This document shows, one piece after another, positions 14,482 to 22,518 of a stretch of DNA of 25,350 nt. The notes beneath the pieces are model-generated. The model made no database searches. It saw only the letters and a list, made by a program, of their open reading frames with translations, and was not told the DNA's origin. This DNA comes from an uncultured Acinetobacter sp. (GTDB taxonomy: Bacteria > Pseudomonadota > Gammaproteobacteria > Pseudomonadales > Moraxellaceae), in NCBI RefSeq assembly GCF_943914805.1, contig NZ_CALUDM010000048.1:1-25350 (forward strand). The letters are read 5' to 3'. The stretch's first letter is position 1; every line of letters begins with the position of its first letter. Made by a program: the position numbers and the translations under genes.

Positions 14482-16620
14482 ATGAAAACAATTTTATTGG
14501 TTCCTACTGGGGAAGGCGTTGGCTTAACCTCTGCTTGTCTAGGTCTTGTTTATGCATTGGAGTGCCAAGGCGTAAAATCAGGTTTTTTAAAACCCTTTTC
14601 GCAAGAAGCTACGACTGAACCTGATCGTACTACTGCGCTGTATCGTCATATTTCTAATTCAGAAACGGTTGAACCGATTTCTTTCGCAAAAATCACGCAG
14701 CAATTAAATGCCAATGAAACAGATGAGCTTTTAGAGGAAGCAGTCAGTCTACATCGTCAAGTTGCGAAGTTGCATGACATTATTATTGTAGAAGGTTTAG
14801 TTCCAACGACACGCGACTCTTTTGCAAGTGATTTAAATGCTTCTTTGGCACAAGCTTTAGATGCCAAAGTCATTTTTGTGAGCAATGCTGATATTCACAA
14901 ACCTGAACAAACTGCTGAAAAAATCGAAACCCAATTACGTAATTTTGGTGGCGCATCATCATCACGTAATGCTGGTGTTTTGCTGATGCGTACTCGTGGA
15001 CTTCCAGCCGATTCAGCGCAGATTCCAGTCACGATTGATACAGATCTTCGTCTAGTCCATGATATCGAAAAGTTCAGCGCCGAAATTCAGAAAAGTCATC
15101 CGTATATTGGTTCTGCAAAATTACCAATCATTGGTATGGTACCGTTCAGTGATATTTTAAGTGTGCCTCGTGTTTCTGATCTTGCAAAGCAAATCCAAGC
15201 CACATGGATTAATGAAGGTAAAGCATCAACTCGTCGTGTATTACACAGCAGTTTAATCGCTTCTAACATTGAACATGAATTGGATAAATTCATTGCAGGT
15301 GAACTAATTATCAGTGCTTCTGACCGTATTGATGTGCTCTTAGCAAGTAGCTTAGCCACCAGTAATGGTATCCCTTTAGCAGGCTTGGTTTTAACAGAAC
15401 ATTATGAACCGAATGCTTTAGTACTTGAGTTCTGCCAATCTGCTATTAAGAATGGTTTACCGATTTTACATACGCCTCTCAGCACTTTTGAAACAGCTCA
15501 AAAACTTTCAAATTTAAGCAATGAAATCCCAATTGATGATACTCAACGTGCTGATCAAGTAACACGTTTTGTATCTAGCCATATTGATCCAGCTTGGTTG
15601 GCTCAAATGCTCAATGGTGACTACAAACCACGTTTATCTCCTTCTGCATTCCGCCATGAATTGGTACAGAAATCGATAGCTGCGAAAAAGCGTATTGTTC
15701 TGCCTGAAGGTGATGAACCACGTACAGTTCAAGCAGCTGCAATCTGTCAATCACGTGGTATTGCTCAATGTGTTTTACTCGCAAAACCTGAAGCCGTTCT
15801 TGAAGTTGCTAAAGCACGTAATATTGAATTGCCTTTTGATTTAGAAATCATTGATCCTGATCTCATCCGTGAAAATTACGTTGCGAAAATGGTTGAACTA
15901 CGTAAAGGCAAACTGAACGAACTCCAAGCACGTGAACAACTTCAAGATACTGTGGTTTTAGGTACGATGATGTTGGCACTGGATCAAGTGGACGGTTTAG
16001 TTTCTGGTGCGATCCATACCACAGCCAATACCGTTCGCCCTGCTTTTCAGTTGATTAAAACCGCACCTGAATACTCATTGGTGTCTTCAATATTTTTCAT
16101 GCTATTGCCTGATGAAGTGTATGTCTATGGCGACTGTGCGATTAATCCTGACCCAGATGCTGAACAGTTGGCTGAGATTGCGATTCAATCCGCTGATTCA
16201 GCAAAAGCGTTTGGTATTGACCCACGTATTGCCATGATTTCTTATTCAACTGGTACTTCAGGTACAGGTGCAGAAGTTGAGAAAGTTGCTAAGGCAACTG
16301 AAATTGCCAAACAACGTCGCCCTGATTTACTCATTGACGGGCCATTACAGTATGATGCTGCATCGGTGGAAAGCGTAGGTCGCTCTAAAGCACCTGATTC
16401 TCAGGTTGCGGGTCGTGCCAATGTCTTTATCTTCCCAGATTTAAATACAGGGAATACCACCTATAAAGCCGTTCAGCGTTCTGCCAATGTGGTAAGTGTA
16501 GGGCCAATGCTGCAAGGCTTAAATAAACCTGTGAATGATTTATCACGTGGTGCTTTGGTCGATGATATTGTCTTTACCATTGCTTTAACTGCAATTCAGT
16601 CAGCGCAACAAGAAGTTTAA
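14482..16620 (+). CDS. pta: Phosphate acetyltransferase (long, three-domain form)
   Basis: 712 residues, matching the long proteobacterial Pta. It interconverts acetyl-CoA plus phosphate and acetyl phosphate plus CoA. The N-terminal domain (about 1-200) is BioD/CobQ-like with a degenerate P-loop (VPTGEGVGLTS). A DRTGG-type domain covers about 210-350 (ASDRIDVLLASS). The catalytic PTA_PTB domain (about 385-710) has RIVLPEGDEPRT, DGLVSGAIHTTANTVRP, the SYSTGTSGTG phosphate/CoA loop and GPLQYDAA. GAAAAG before the ATG is the ribosome binding site. The gene lies 50 bases after ackA and a strong terminator closes the operon. The enzyme with AckA carries acetate overflow and reassimilation. Confidence 0.97.
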   Translation: MKTILLVPTGEGVGLTSACLGLVYALECQGVKSGFLKPFSQEATTEPDRTTALYRHISNSETVEPISFAKITQQLNANETDELLEEAVSLHRQVAKLHDIIIVEGLVPTTRDSFASDLNASLAQALDAKVIFVSNADIHKPEQTAEKIETQLRNFGGASSSRNAGVLLMRTRGLPADSAQIPVTIDTDLRLVHDIEKFSAEIQKSHPYIGSAKLPIIGMVPFSDILSVPRVSDLAKQIQATWINEGKASTRRVLHSSLIASNIEHELDKFIAGELIISASDRIDVLLASSLATSNGIPLAGLVLTEHYEPNALVLEFCQSAIKNGLPILHTPLSTFETAQKLSNLSNEIPIDDTQRADQVTRFVSSHIDPAWLAQMLNGDYKPRLSPSAFRHELVQKSIAAKKRIVLPEGDEPRTVQAAAICQSRGIAQCVLLAKPEAVLEVAKARNIELPFDLEIIDPDLIRENYVAKMVELRKGKLNELQAREQLQDTVVLGTMMLALDQVDGLVSGAIHTTANTVRPAFQLIKTAPEYSLVSSIFFMLLPDEVYVYGDCAINPDPDAEQLAEIAIQSADSAKAFGIDPRIAMISYSTGTSGTGAEVEKVAKATEIAKQRRPDLLIDGPLQYDAASVESVGRSKAPDSQVAGRANVFIFPDLNTGNTTYKAVQRSANVVSVGPMLQGLNKPVNDLSRGALVDDIVFTIALTAIQSAQQEV

Positions 16621-16657
16621 TTTAAGATGTTCTAGTCGATAAAAAATCTTCTCAATA

Positions 16658-16697
16658 AAAAACCCATCCAATTAAAAAATTGGATGGGTTTTCTTTT
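16658..16697 (+). terminator. Rho-independent terminator after pta
   Basis: AACCCATCCAATT (16661-16673) pairs with AATTGGATGGGTT (16678-16690) over four A, with flanking A-run and T-run. Strong, and because of the A-run probably active for both strands of this convergent gap. Confidence 0.9.
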
Positions 16698-16738
16698 ATG
16701 AATTAGTTTATAAATCAAATCGTTTTACTTCAATCTAA

Positions 16739-16767
16739 TGAGTGTTTATTGCAAGCAAGAACACTCA
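16739..16767. repeat. Hairpin between pta and the siderophore receptor
   Basis: TGAGTGTT (16739-16746) and AACACTCA (16760-16767) form an eight-base stem; the loop holds a smaller TTGC/GCAA pairing. It lies 38 bases after the receptor stop on the minus strand, but no T-run follows. It may protect the 3' end of the receptor mRNA. Confidence 0.4.
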
Positions 16768-16804
16768 CTGTCGATTCAAAAGACTCTTTAATTAAAACGA
16801 TGAC

Positions 16805-19003
16805 TTAGAAGAAGTAATTCACTCTGAATAAATAATTTCGTGGTGTTCCTGGCATAGAACTTGAACGCCAGTATTCTTTATCCGTTAAATTATTTACCGC
16901 AAGCGTCGCGCCCCACTTCTCATCTTTATAACCAATCGCTGCATCTACGCGAGTAAAGTCTGGCATTTTTGCAGTATTTTTATCTGTCGTATAATAAGAA
17001 CCCACATAGGTTGCACCCACTTCACCATACCAATTTTGAGTTGGTAAATAACGAACAAATAAGTTCCCTGTATTTTCAGAAATACCACCAAGTCGGTTGC
17101 CTTTTAAATTGTCAGCTTCCTTCACATTACGACTATCATCTTTCCATTTCGCATCAGTAAAGCCATAACCACCACGAACGTAGAGATTTTCTAGCACTTT
17201 ACCGATAAAACTAAACTCTACACCTTTTGATTGTTGTTTTTGCCCTACTTCCCATTCATTTGGCTTCTCTATAACATCAGGCTGATAGCGGATATTGTTC
17301 TTGGTAATATCGTAGATCGAAAGTTGTGTATTCAAGTTCCCATCTAACCAATCACTTTTTACGCCAATTTCATACTGCTCGTTATATTGCGGTTCAGCAT
17401 CATATAAATTCGGGTTAATCGATGCACTTACACCCAACAATCCTCGCCCACCATAAGGTGAAAAGCTTTTACTATAAGATGCATAAAAACTTTGGCTTTC
17501 AACAGGCTGCCAAACAAAACCAATATTCGGGCTTACACTGTCATCACTATAAGATCGAGTACTGTTTTTACGGACGTCATGGGTTTTAAAATCATAACTA
17601 TCGTATTTTAGACCTAACATCATTTTGTATTTTTCATTGAATGATATTAAATCTTGCAGGAAGAAACTCAATGCATTGGCATCGGTTTGACTATGTGATG
17701 TTTCATCAGGTCGTGCGCCATTCAACAATGCCCAACTTGGTGATAAGAAGTTATCTGCCGTATTAAATGGATCAACGTAGCGATAATAAATTCCTGCCTT
17801 TTCTCCACTTGAATAGTTTCCAAGGATTGGCTCTCGTTTTTCATTCGACCAATCACTACCGAACATCACTTTATGATCTAAAAGACCTGTTTTAAATTGC
17901 CCTGTAATATCAAAAGTATTCACTAAGGTTTTATTAGTAGTTTGCTGCCAAGCATAATTTTGACGGATTTTACCTTGCCAGTCACATGGCTTACCGTCAT
18001 TTTGTAGACCTGCTGCTGAACACCATGTTCCAGCAAAGAAATTATCAAAATCTTGGAATGATTCACGATGACTGAGTGCCCAATGAAATTTCCAATCAGG
18101 TGCAAACTCATATTTCAAATCTGTTCTAAATGATTTGGTTTCATCAACAATATTATCGTTTTCACCAGCAAAGCCAGTTTTAATCGAAACACCTGCCGGT
18201 AGATTTGCATATTCTGGCCCACGATCAGGCGTTCTGTTTAGACTGTCATAAGTATATTCTGTCGTCCACAGTAGCTTTTCATCATCACTACGATAAGTCA
18301 CACTTGGGGAAAGCATTTCCTGATTAAAGCCAATACCTGAGCGAAAGCTATTACTGTCCGACTTTTCACCGACTAAACGTACAGCCCAGTTATCATTTAA
18401 AATTTTATTCAGGTCAATGGTTCCGCCTACATTCTCATAAGAACCCATATAGGCACCAACAGAACTTTTAGAATCAAAGTTAGCAACTTTGGTCACCATG
18501 TTGATGACTCCACCACCTGCACTACGCCCATAAAGTACCGATGCAGGTCCTTTTAAAATTTCTATGCGTTCAATATTTGCAGTACTACGGCGATACTGAC
18601 CACTTTCACGTACACCATCACGGTAAATATCATTGGTATCCGCATTAAACCCACGGATCGAAATACCATCATTTCGTGCATCATAGCTTGTAGAAACGCC
18701 CGGTGTGCCTTGTAACATCACGCTTAAGTCATTTGCGCCATAAAGCTTGTATTTTGAAACATCAATAGTATCAATCGTTTGTGGAATGTCTTTCTTATCC
18801 AAACCATTTCGTGTGACATTTGCTTGTTTATAATCTACATAGGTTTTGATCGGATCCCCTTCTTCCATCGCTTCAATAACAATGGTTGGAAGCGTTGCTG
18901 AACTGTTTTTTTGCGCTTCATTTATTTCTGAATTTGCAAAACTTGTCGAGGAAACAAAAAGAAACCCTGTCGATAGCATCATCAGGGATAAAGGATTTTT
19001 CAC
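16805..19003 (-). CDS. TonB-dependent siderophore receptor
   Basis: An outer-membrane receptor for an iron-siderophore complex. The open frame extends to an ATG at 19129, but the Fur box and promoter lie inside that extension, so translation more likely starts at the GTG at 19003: this gives a classic signal peptide (MKNPLSLMMLSTGF, cleavage after SSTSFA near residue 23) and a 732-residue precursor. A TonB-box-like LPTIVIEA (about 38-45) precedes the plug domain (about 60-180; SIRGFNADTNDIYRDGVRES, IEILKGPASVLYGRSAGGG). A 22-strand barrel follows, ending with Phe (YLFRVNYFF), as expected for BAM recognition. The plug sequence resembles FhuE/ferric-siderophore receptors; the siderophore cannot be named. 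No Shine-Dalgarno is obvious at the GTG. Confidence 0.9.
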   Translation of the reverse strand: MKNPLSLMMLSTGFLFVSSTSFANSEINEAQKNSSATLPTIVIEAMEEGDPIKTYVDYKQANVTRNGLDKKDIPQTIDTIDVSKYKLYGANDLSVMLQGTPGVSTSYDARNDGISIRGFNADTNDIYRDGVRESGQYRRSTANIERIEILKGPASVLYGRSAGGGVINMVTKVANFDSKSSVGAYMGSYENVGGTIDLNKILNDNWAVRLVGEKSDSNSFRSGIGFNQEMLSPSVTYRSDDEKLLWTTEYTYDSLNRTPDRGPEYANLPAGVSIKTGFAGENDNIVDETKSFRTDLKYEFAPDWKFHWALSHRESFQDFDNFFAGTWCSAAGLQNDGKPCDWQGKIRQNYAWQQTTNKTLVNTFDITGQFKTGLLDHKVMFGSDWSNEKREPILGNYSSGEKAGIYYRYVDPFNTADNFLSPSWALLNGARPDETSHSQTDANALSFFLQDLISFNEKYKMMLGLKYDSYDFKTHDVRKNSTRSYSDDSVSPNIGFVWQPVESQSFYASYSKSFSPYGGRGLLGVSASINPNLYDAEPQYNEQYEIGVKSDWLDGNLNTQLSIYDITKNNIRYQPDVIEKPNEWEVGQKQQSKGVEFSFIGKVLENLYVRGGYGFTDAKWKDDSRNVKEADNLKGNRLGGISENTGNLFVRYLPTQNWYGEVGATYVGSYYTTDKNTAKMPDFTRVDAAIGYKDEKWGATLAVNNLTDKEYWRSSSMPGTPRNYLFRVNYFF

Positions 19004-19027
19004 GAAAGGCACAAGTACACCGAAAAC

Positions 19028-19077
19028 ATAATGATAACAATTATCATTATAATAACGTCTTTTATAAAACTTTACAA
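19028..19077 (-). promoter_or_regulatory. Fur box over the receptor promoter
   Basis: ATAATGATAA (19028-19037) and TTATCATTAT (19041-19050) are perfect ten-base arms with a three-base centre, a near-consensus Fur site. On the minus strand TTGTAA (19077-19072) and TATTAT (19054-19049), 17 bases apart, form a promoter whose -10 the box overlaps, so iron-loaded Fur should block transcription. It ends 25 bases before the predicted GTG start. Confidence 0.88.
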
Positions 19078-19418
19078 AACATATTAATTCAACTACAAAA
19101 TAAACAACTTTTACCCCATATAAGCTCAAAATTATTTTAAAAAGTTGATAAATCTTGTTGAATTTCTCACAATGTGAATCTGAGTTAAGTTCCTAAAATC
19201 ACATTTTTTTGTCATAAAAGAATAAAAATAAATCTTCACCGTTATAATGAAGCTTCTTACAGAATTTTAATTTTCCATGACTTTTATTCAGAAAATTTCA
19301 AAAATAAAATCGTTTTATGAATATTTTAATGTTGATAAATACCTTCAATTTCAATATCTTTAAAGTGAATAAGATAAAGCATAATTTGAACAGAAAATAA
19401 AAACTGGTAACTACATCA

Positions 19419-20768
19419 ATGAATGAAACGAGTACAAGCAAATTTCCATTTGGACGAAATTTTTATTTCATTCAGTTCTCTGCAATTTTTAATAGCCTTG
19501 CTTCTCGATGTATGCATCTTGCACTTGCTTGGTGGGTGCTTTCAGTAACCAATGATGCGGCAGCTTTTGCAGCTTTTGCAGTTTTTGTTGCTGTAGGTTC
19601 TGCGGCGGATATTTTAGCACGTGGATTATTTGGCTCACTGGGTGACACTTATGACAAACAACGACTAATTACTATTTGTTATTTAATGAGTTTTATCTCA
19701 GCGATTCTGATTACATTACTCGCAACAATGGACTTGTACTTACCGATTGTATTGTTTATTTGTCAAATCTTAGCGGGTTTGGCGGTAGGAATCCGTGAAC
19801 CATTACAAAACAGTATTATTCCTTCTCAAGTGACGAAAGATCAACTTTCTCAAGCCATTCAATGGCGTTCAGCAGCCATTACCATTGTGACCTTCTGTTC
19901 ACCTATCATTGGTACTGGGCTTATTTCAATTATCGGTGCGCAAAATACCCTTTGGTTTGGCGTCGGATTAATCGTTTTTTCAATCATTTTATTGAGATGG
20001 GTTAAGCAGTCAGACTCATCTTTAATGCAAGAACAAATTCCTAAACGCCCAAAATGGTACAGCGGATTTTCTGCAATTTCACGCTTACCTCCTGAAATCA
20101 GTCTAATTAAAATTACTTTTTTTATGAATTTAGGACTGTTTCCATTTTTAGGTGTCGTTTTACCTGCTTATTTTTATCAAAACTATAGTAAAAGCCCATG
20201 GTTATTTGGTATCGCAGACACCTTTTTTGCTATTGGTATGTTCATCGGTGCAACAAAGATTGGAGCTATGTCTAATGCTCATTTTGGTCGTGCAACCACC
20301 ACTTATTCTGGGTATTTGGGTTTAGGTTTAGGTATTTTCATGACTGCACTGATGTGCCAAGTATTAACTATTTTTAATCTGGGCTACTTTGTTTTATTGT
20401 GTTTTGGAATGTGCTTAGCAGGCTGTGGTCTGATGGTTGCGGTGACCAATACCAGTTTTATGCGTAGTGCCGCATCACCAAATAATTTTCTGAATAGAAT
20501 CAGTGCTTCATCAACATTTGGCACAGGCATTGCCAGCCCACTGGGCGTTGTAGTTGCAGGTATTTTTATGAGCTATTTAGGGCTATATACCACAATGATT
20601 GTCTTAAGTTTGATCATTGTATCTGCTTCAGTTTTATCATTTTTTAGTTCAAACCTTCGACAAGTGTTGGCTTTACCTGAAGATGAAATTCACGGAGCTT
20701 ATGCTCGCTTTTATCCTAGAGCTTTTACTAAAGATGAACAGATTACGATGAATGAAGATACTGTTTAG
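19419..20768 (+). CDS. MFS transporter, probable exporter (EntS/MFS_3-like)
   Basis: 449 residues with 12 predicted membrane helices. The helix 2-3 loop GLFGSLGDTYDKQR is the MFS motif A, and REPLQNSIIPSQVTKDQLSQA after helix 4 is typical of the EntS-like (TCR3/MFS_3) group, which includes enterobactin exporters. A charged tail follows the last helix. It is transcribed away from the Fur-controlled receptor, and the gene pair suggests a siderophore-related role, but a drug or other metabolite is equally possible. No clear Fur box precedes it: the TATAAT at 19243-19248 has no matching -35. The ATG at 19419 has only a weak ribosome binding site. The gene ends before a gap of about 75 bases with no clear terminator. 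Confidence 0.85.
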   Translation: MNETSTSKFPFGRNFYFIQFSAIFNSLASRCMHLALAWWVLSVTNDAAAFAAFAVFVAVGSAADILARGLFGSLGDTYDKQRLITICYLMSFISAILITLLATMDLYLPIVLFICQILAGLAVGIREPLQNSIIPSQVTKDQLSQAIQWRSAAITIVTFCSPIIGTGLISIIGAQNTLWFGVGLIVFSIILLRWVKQSDSSLMQEQIPKRPKWYSGFSAISRLPPEISLIKITFFMNLGLFPFLGVVLPAYFYQNYSKSPWLFGIADTFFAIGMFIGATKIGAMSNAHFGRATTTYSGYLGLGLGIFMTALMCQVLTIFNLGYFVLLCFGMCLAGCGLMVAVTNTSFMRSAASPNNFLNRISASSTFGTGIASPLGVVVAGIFMSYLGLYTTMIVLSLIIVSASVLSFFSSNLRQVLALPEDEIHGAYARFYPRAFTKDEQITMNEDTV

Positions 20769-20843
20769 ATTCGAAATACATTTCGGTTAATGCTGCTTAT
20801 TGCAGTGTTTCCATAGAAAGTATTTTGTAATTATCTCAATTTG

Positions 20844-21308
20844 TTATTTTAAAGGTTCAAGTGCCCAATCAGTTAAAAATTTATAAAATTCTTGATAAAC
20901 ATCCTCAGAACTTATTTCTAAATAGCCAAAAGATGCTAGATTTAATTGATCATCATGAAAATGCAGATTTTCCATCAAACTACTTTCATCTAGTTTATTA
21001 ACAATCCAAAATAAATTTGAAAAATGATAACTAACTTGATCGTTAAGTGTTATCGGTAGTTTTTCCTTAATATATTGCTTTAGAATGTTATGAATAACTT
21101 CTTCATCTAGGTAAATATCTCCGTAACAGAATGAGTTTAAATATTTTTTAATCTCTTGTTCTGACTTGCAAAAGCAAATACCTAAAGCTAATTCATTATT
21201 TTCTTCATTAATAATACTTGCATCTGCCCAATCTTGAACATCTTGTGGAAGCATGAGCTCCACATCAAACAATAATTTAATTCTGAATAAACTTCTTTCA
21301 TCTATCAC
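20844..21308 (-). CDS. Hypothetical protein, 154 aa
   Basis: Start codon GTG at 21308. The product is soluble, acidic and helix-rich, with LPQDVQDWADASI near residue 20-32, two Cys in GICFCKSE and FCYGD, and a Trp-containing C-terminus. Codon use is more AT-rich than in neighbours, and the gene occupies a gap that looks variable. I do not recognise the family. Its size and acidity, and the W-A-D element, would fit an orphan immunity-type protein (of the kind paired with polymorphic toxins), but that is a guess. It lies 38 bases downstream of the methyltransferase on the same strand and may share its transcript. Confidence 0.6.
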   Translation of the reverse strand: MIDERSLFRIKLLFDVELMLPQDVQDWADASIINEENNELALGICFCKSEQEIKKYLNSFCYGDIYLDEEVIHNILKQYIKEKLPITLNDQVSYHFSNLFWIVNKLDESSLMENLHFHDDQLNLASFGYLEISSEDVYQEFYKFLTDWALEPLK

Positions 21309-21346
21309 TTAAATGATCTCAATATTTTCAATAAATTTTCAGATAG

Positions 21347-21982
21347 TTAATTACAAGTAACCAACCACACGGTATGCCTCGCACATTCAACATCATCTGC
21401 GATCATCATAACTTCTTCAAAACCATATTGATTCAATAATTCACGGTACTCATCTGCTGACAAACTCGCATGATATAAAGCATCTCCAAATAACTCTCCA
21501 ACAGCCTCACCGTTTGCAGGCCCACTGGTAAACATCAGTGCTGTACCGTGTTCAGCAAACTTTGAAAACTGTTCAAACATTTTTCGCTGATCATCTTGAG
21601 TCAGATGAAAAAAACTATCCCACGCTAAGATCCCTTGAAATTTTTGCTCTAATTTTTGATCGAATTTTGAATCTAATTCGACATTTCGCATATCTGCCTG
21701 AATCCAAGTATGTTCAGGAAAATTTTGCTTTGCCATTTCTAGCATTACGTCAGAAGTATCAACACCAACTATGGAACAACTATTTCCAATCAAATACTGA
21801 GCAATAGGCGTACCTGAACCACAGCCGAGATCGAGAATATTGGAATGCTTTGGAATAATTGAAAGAAAACGATCTAACCACGCTTGTTCATATAAAAAAT
21901 CACCACGCAATTCAGCCCATGCACGACCATGCTTTTTATAAATTTGAATAATATTTTCAGCAAGATGAGAAAAATCTGTCAT
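21347..21982 (-). CDS. Class I SAM-dependent methyltransferase, small
   Basis: 211 residues from the ATG at 21982; the frame could begin five codons earlier at a TTG (21997), and neither has a good ribosome binding site. The core is Methyltransf_11/25-like: motif I ILDLGCGSGTPIAQYL (about 49-64), the acidic loop VGVDTSD, IQADMR after strand 4, and GILAWDSFFHLTQDD as motif IV. A Trp/Gly-rich segment with CARHTVW at the C-terminus fits small-molecule methyltransferases, though no substrate can be inferred. It is cytoplasmic and probably cotranscribed with the 154-aa gene downstream. Confidence 0.82.
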   Translation of the reverse strand: MTDFSHLAENIIQIYKKHGRAWAELRGDFLYEQAWLDRFLSIIPKHSNILDLGCGSGTPIAQYLIGNSCSIVGVDTSDVMLEMAKQNFPEHTWIQADMRNVELDSKFDQKLEQKFQGILAWDSFFHLTQDDQRKMFEQFSKFAEHGTALMFTSGPANGEAVGELFGDALYHASLSADEYRELLNQYGFEEVMMIADDVECARHTVWLVTCN

Positions 21983-22074
21983 GATTGATTTAGACAATGA
22001 ATTGAAATTGTTTTATTAAAATAAGTATAAAGATTTTAAGCGAAAAAGAAGACGTATTTTTAAAATTTAGACAT

Positions 22075-22111
22075 AAAAAAAGAAGATAAAGCGTTAGGCT
22101 TGATCTTCTTT
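22075..22111 (-). terminator. Terminator of the 29-codon gene
   Basis: On the minus strand AAAGAAGAT, then AAGC, pair with GCTT and ATCTTCTTT around a short loop; the 3' side runs into a stretch of seven T. The stem begins inside the last codons of the small gene and ends about 20 bases after its stop. A dedicated terminator supports the gene being real. Confidence 0.8.
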
Positions 22112-22183
22112 CTGACCGTAAATCCAAGTTGCTGCAATAAACATACTAAAAGCTACAACCATCAGGACGCTTAACATTGTCAT
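22094..22183 (-). CDS. 29-aa single-pass membrane micro-protein with Pho-box promoter
   Basis: ATG at 22183, TAA at 22096-22094; 29 residues. Residues 3-22 are strongly hydrophobic (MLSVLMVVAFSMFIAATWIY), one membrane helix, followed by a charged tail (QKEDQA). GAGTG lies seven bases before the ATG. A Pho-box promoter (separate entry) and a perfect terminator overlapping the stop frame it as its own transcription unit. Micro-proteins of this shape often act as subunits or modulators of membrane transporters or oxidases. I do not recognise a named family. Nothing else in the window is an obvious partner, and the adjacent fumarase is on the other strand. Real gene: likely; function: unknown. 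Confidence 0.7.
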   Translation of the reverse strand: MTMLSVLMVVAFSMFIAATWIYGQKEDQA

Positions 22184-22210
22184 ATTTGATCACTCTATTT
22201 TGTTGATACT

Positions 22211-22244
22211 ATTATGTGAAAGTTTTATGACAACTTTATGACAA
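22211..22244 (-). promoter_or_regulatory. Pho box and -10 of the micro-protein gene
   Basis: Minus strand: TTGTCAT (22244-22238), AAAG, TTGTCAT (22233-22227), AAAA, then a third, weaker copy CTTTCAC (22222-22216), all at 11-base spacing. Two copies of CTGTCAT-like heptamers with a four-base A/T spacer is the PhoB-binding consensus. A CATAAT -10 (22216-22211) follows ten bases after the second repeat, the exact distance of PhoB-activated promoters, and the ATG lies about 28 bases on. Confidence 0.7.
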
Positions 22245-22518
22245 CACCGTCATATTTGAATAATTTTATGAATGATTATTTTTAGATATAAATAACAATA
22301 ACTTGGAAAATAAAAAAATATTCCAACCATTAAAATAATTAAACCTTATTTCAAAATCGATGCGGTTTATGACACAAAATAACAGCCAAGTATGAGCATA
22401 AATTATAAGTGTTATTCATTAAACTTTAGCCCAAATCCTCAGCAAAACACCCACAAATCTTGCTTTATCACGTATAATTTAGCCCGCTAGCTATCAGCCC
22501 GCTCAAGAGATTTTCGAT
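22245..22518 (+). promoter_or_regulatory. fum upstream region
   Basis: No gene is visible. TATAAT at 22473-22478 is a consensus -10 without a clear -35 at the right distance. Just after it, AGCCCGCT occurs twice (22481-22488 and 22496-22503), 15 bases apart, in the predicted leader. A TTGGAA...TTCCAA inverted repeat lies near 22303-22325. The rest is AT-rich and plain. Confidence 0.3.

Noticed and set aside
19004..19129. N-terminal extension of the TonB receptor
   Set aside because: It contains the Fur box and promoter, and its translation is not signal-peptide-like.
19168..19178. TCACA-A-TGTGA palindrome before the MFS gene
   Set aside because: It has the half-sites of a CRP site in the wrong order and spacing.
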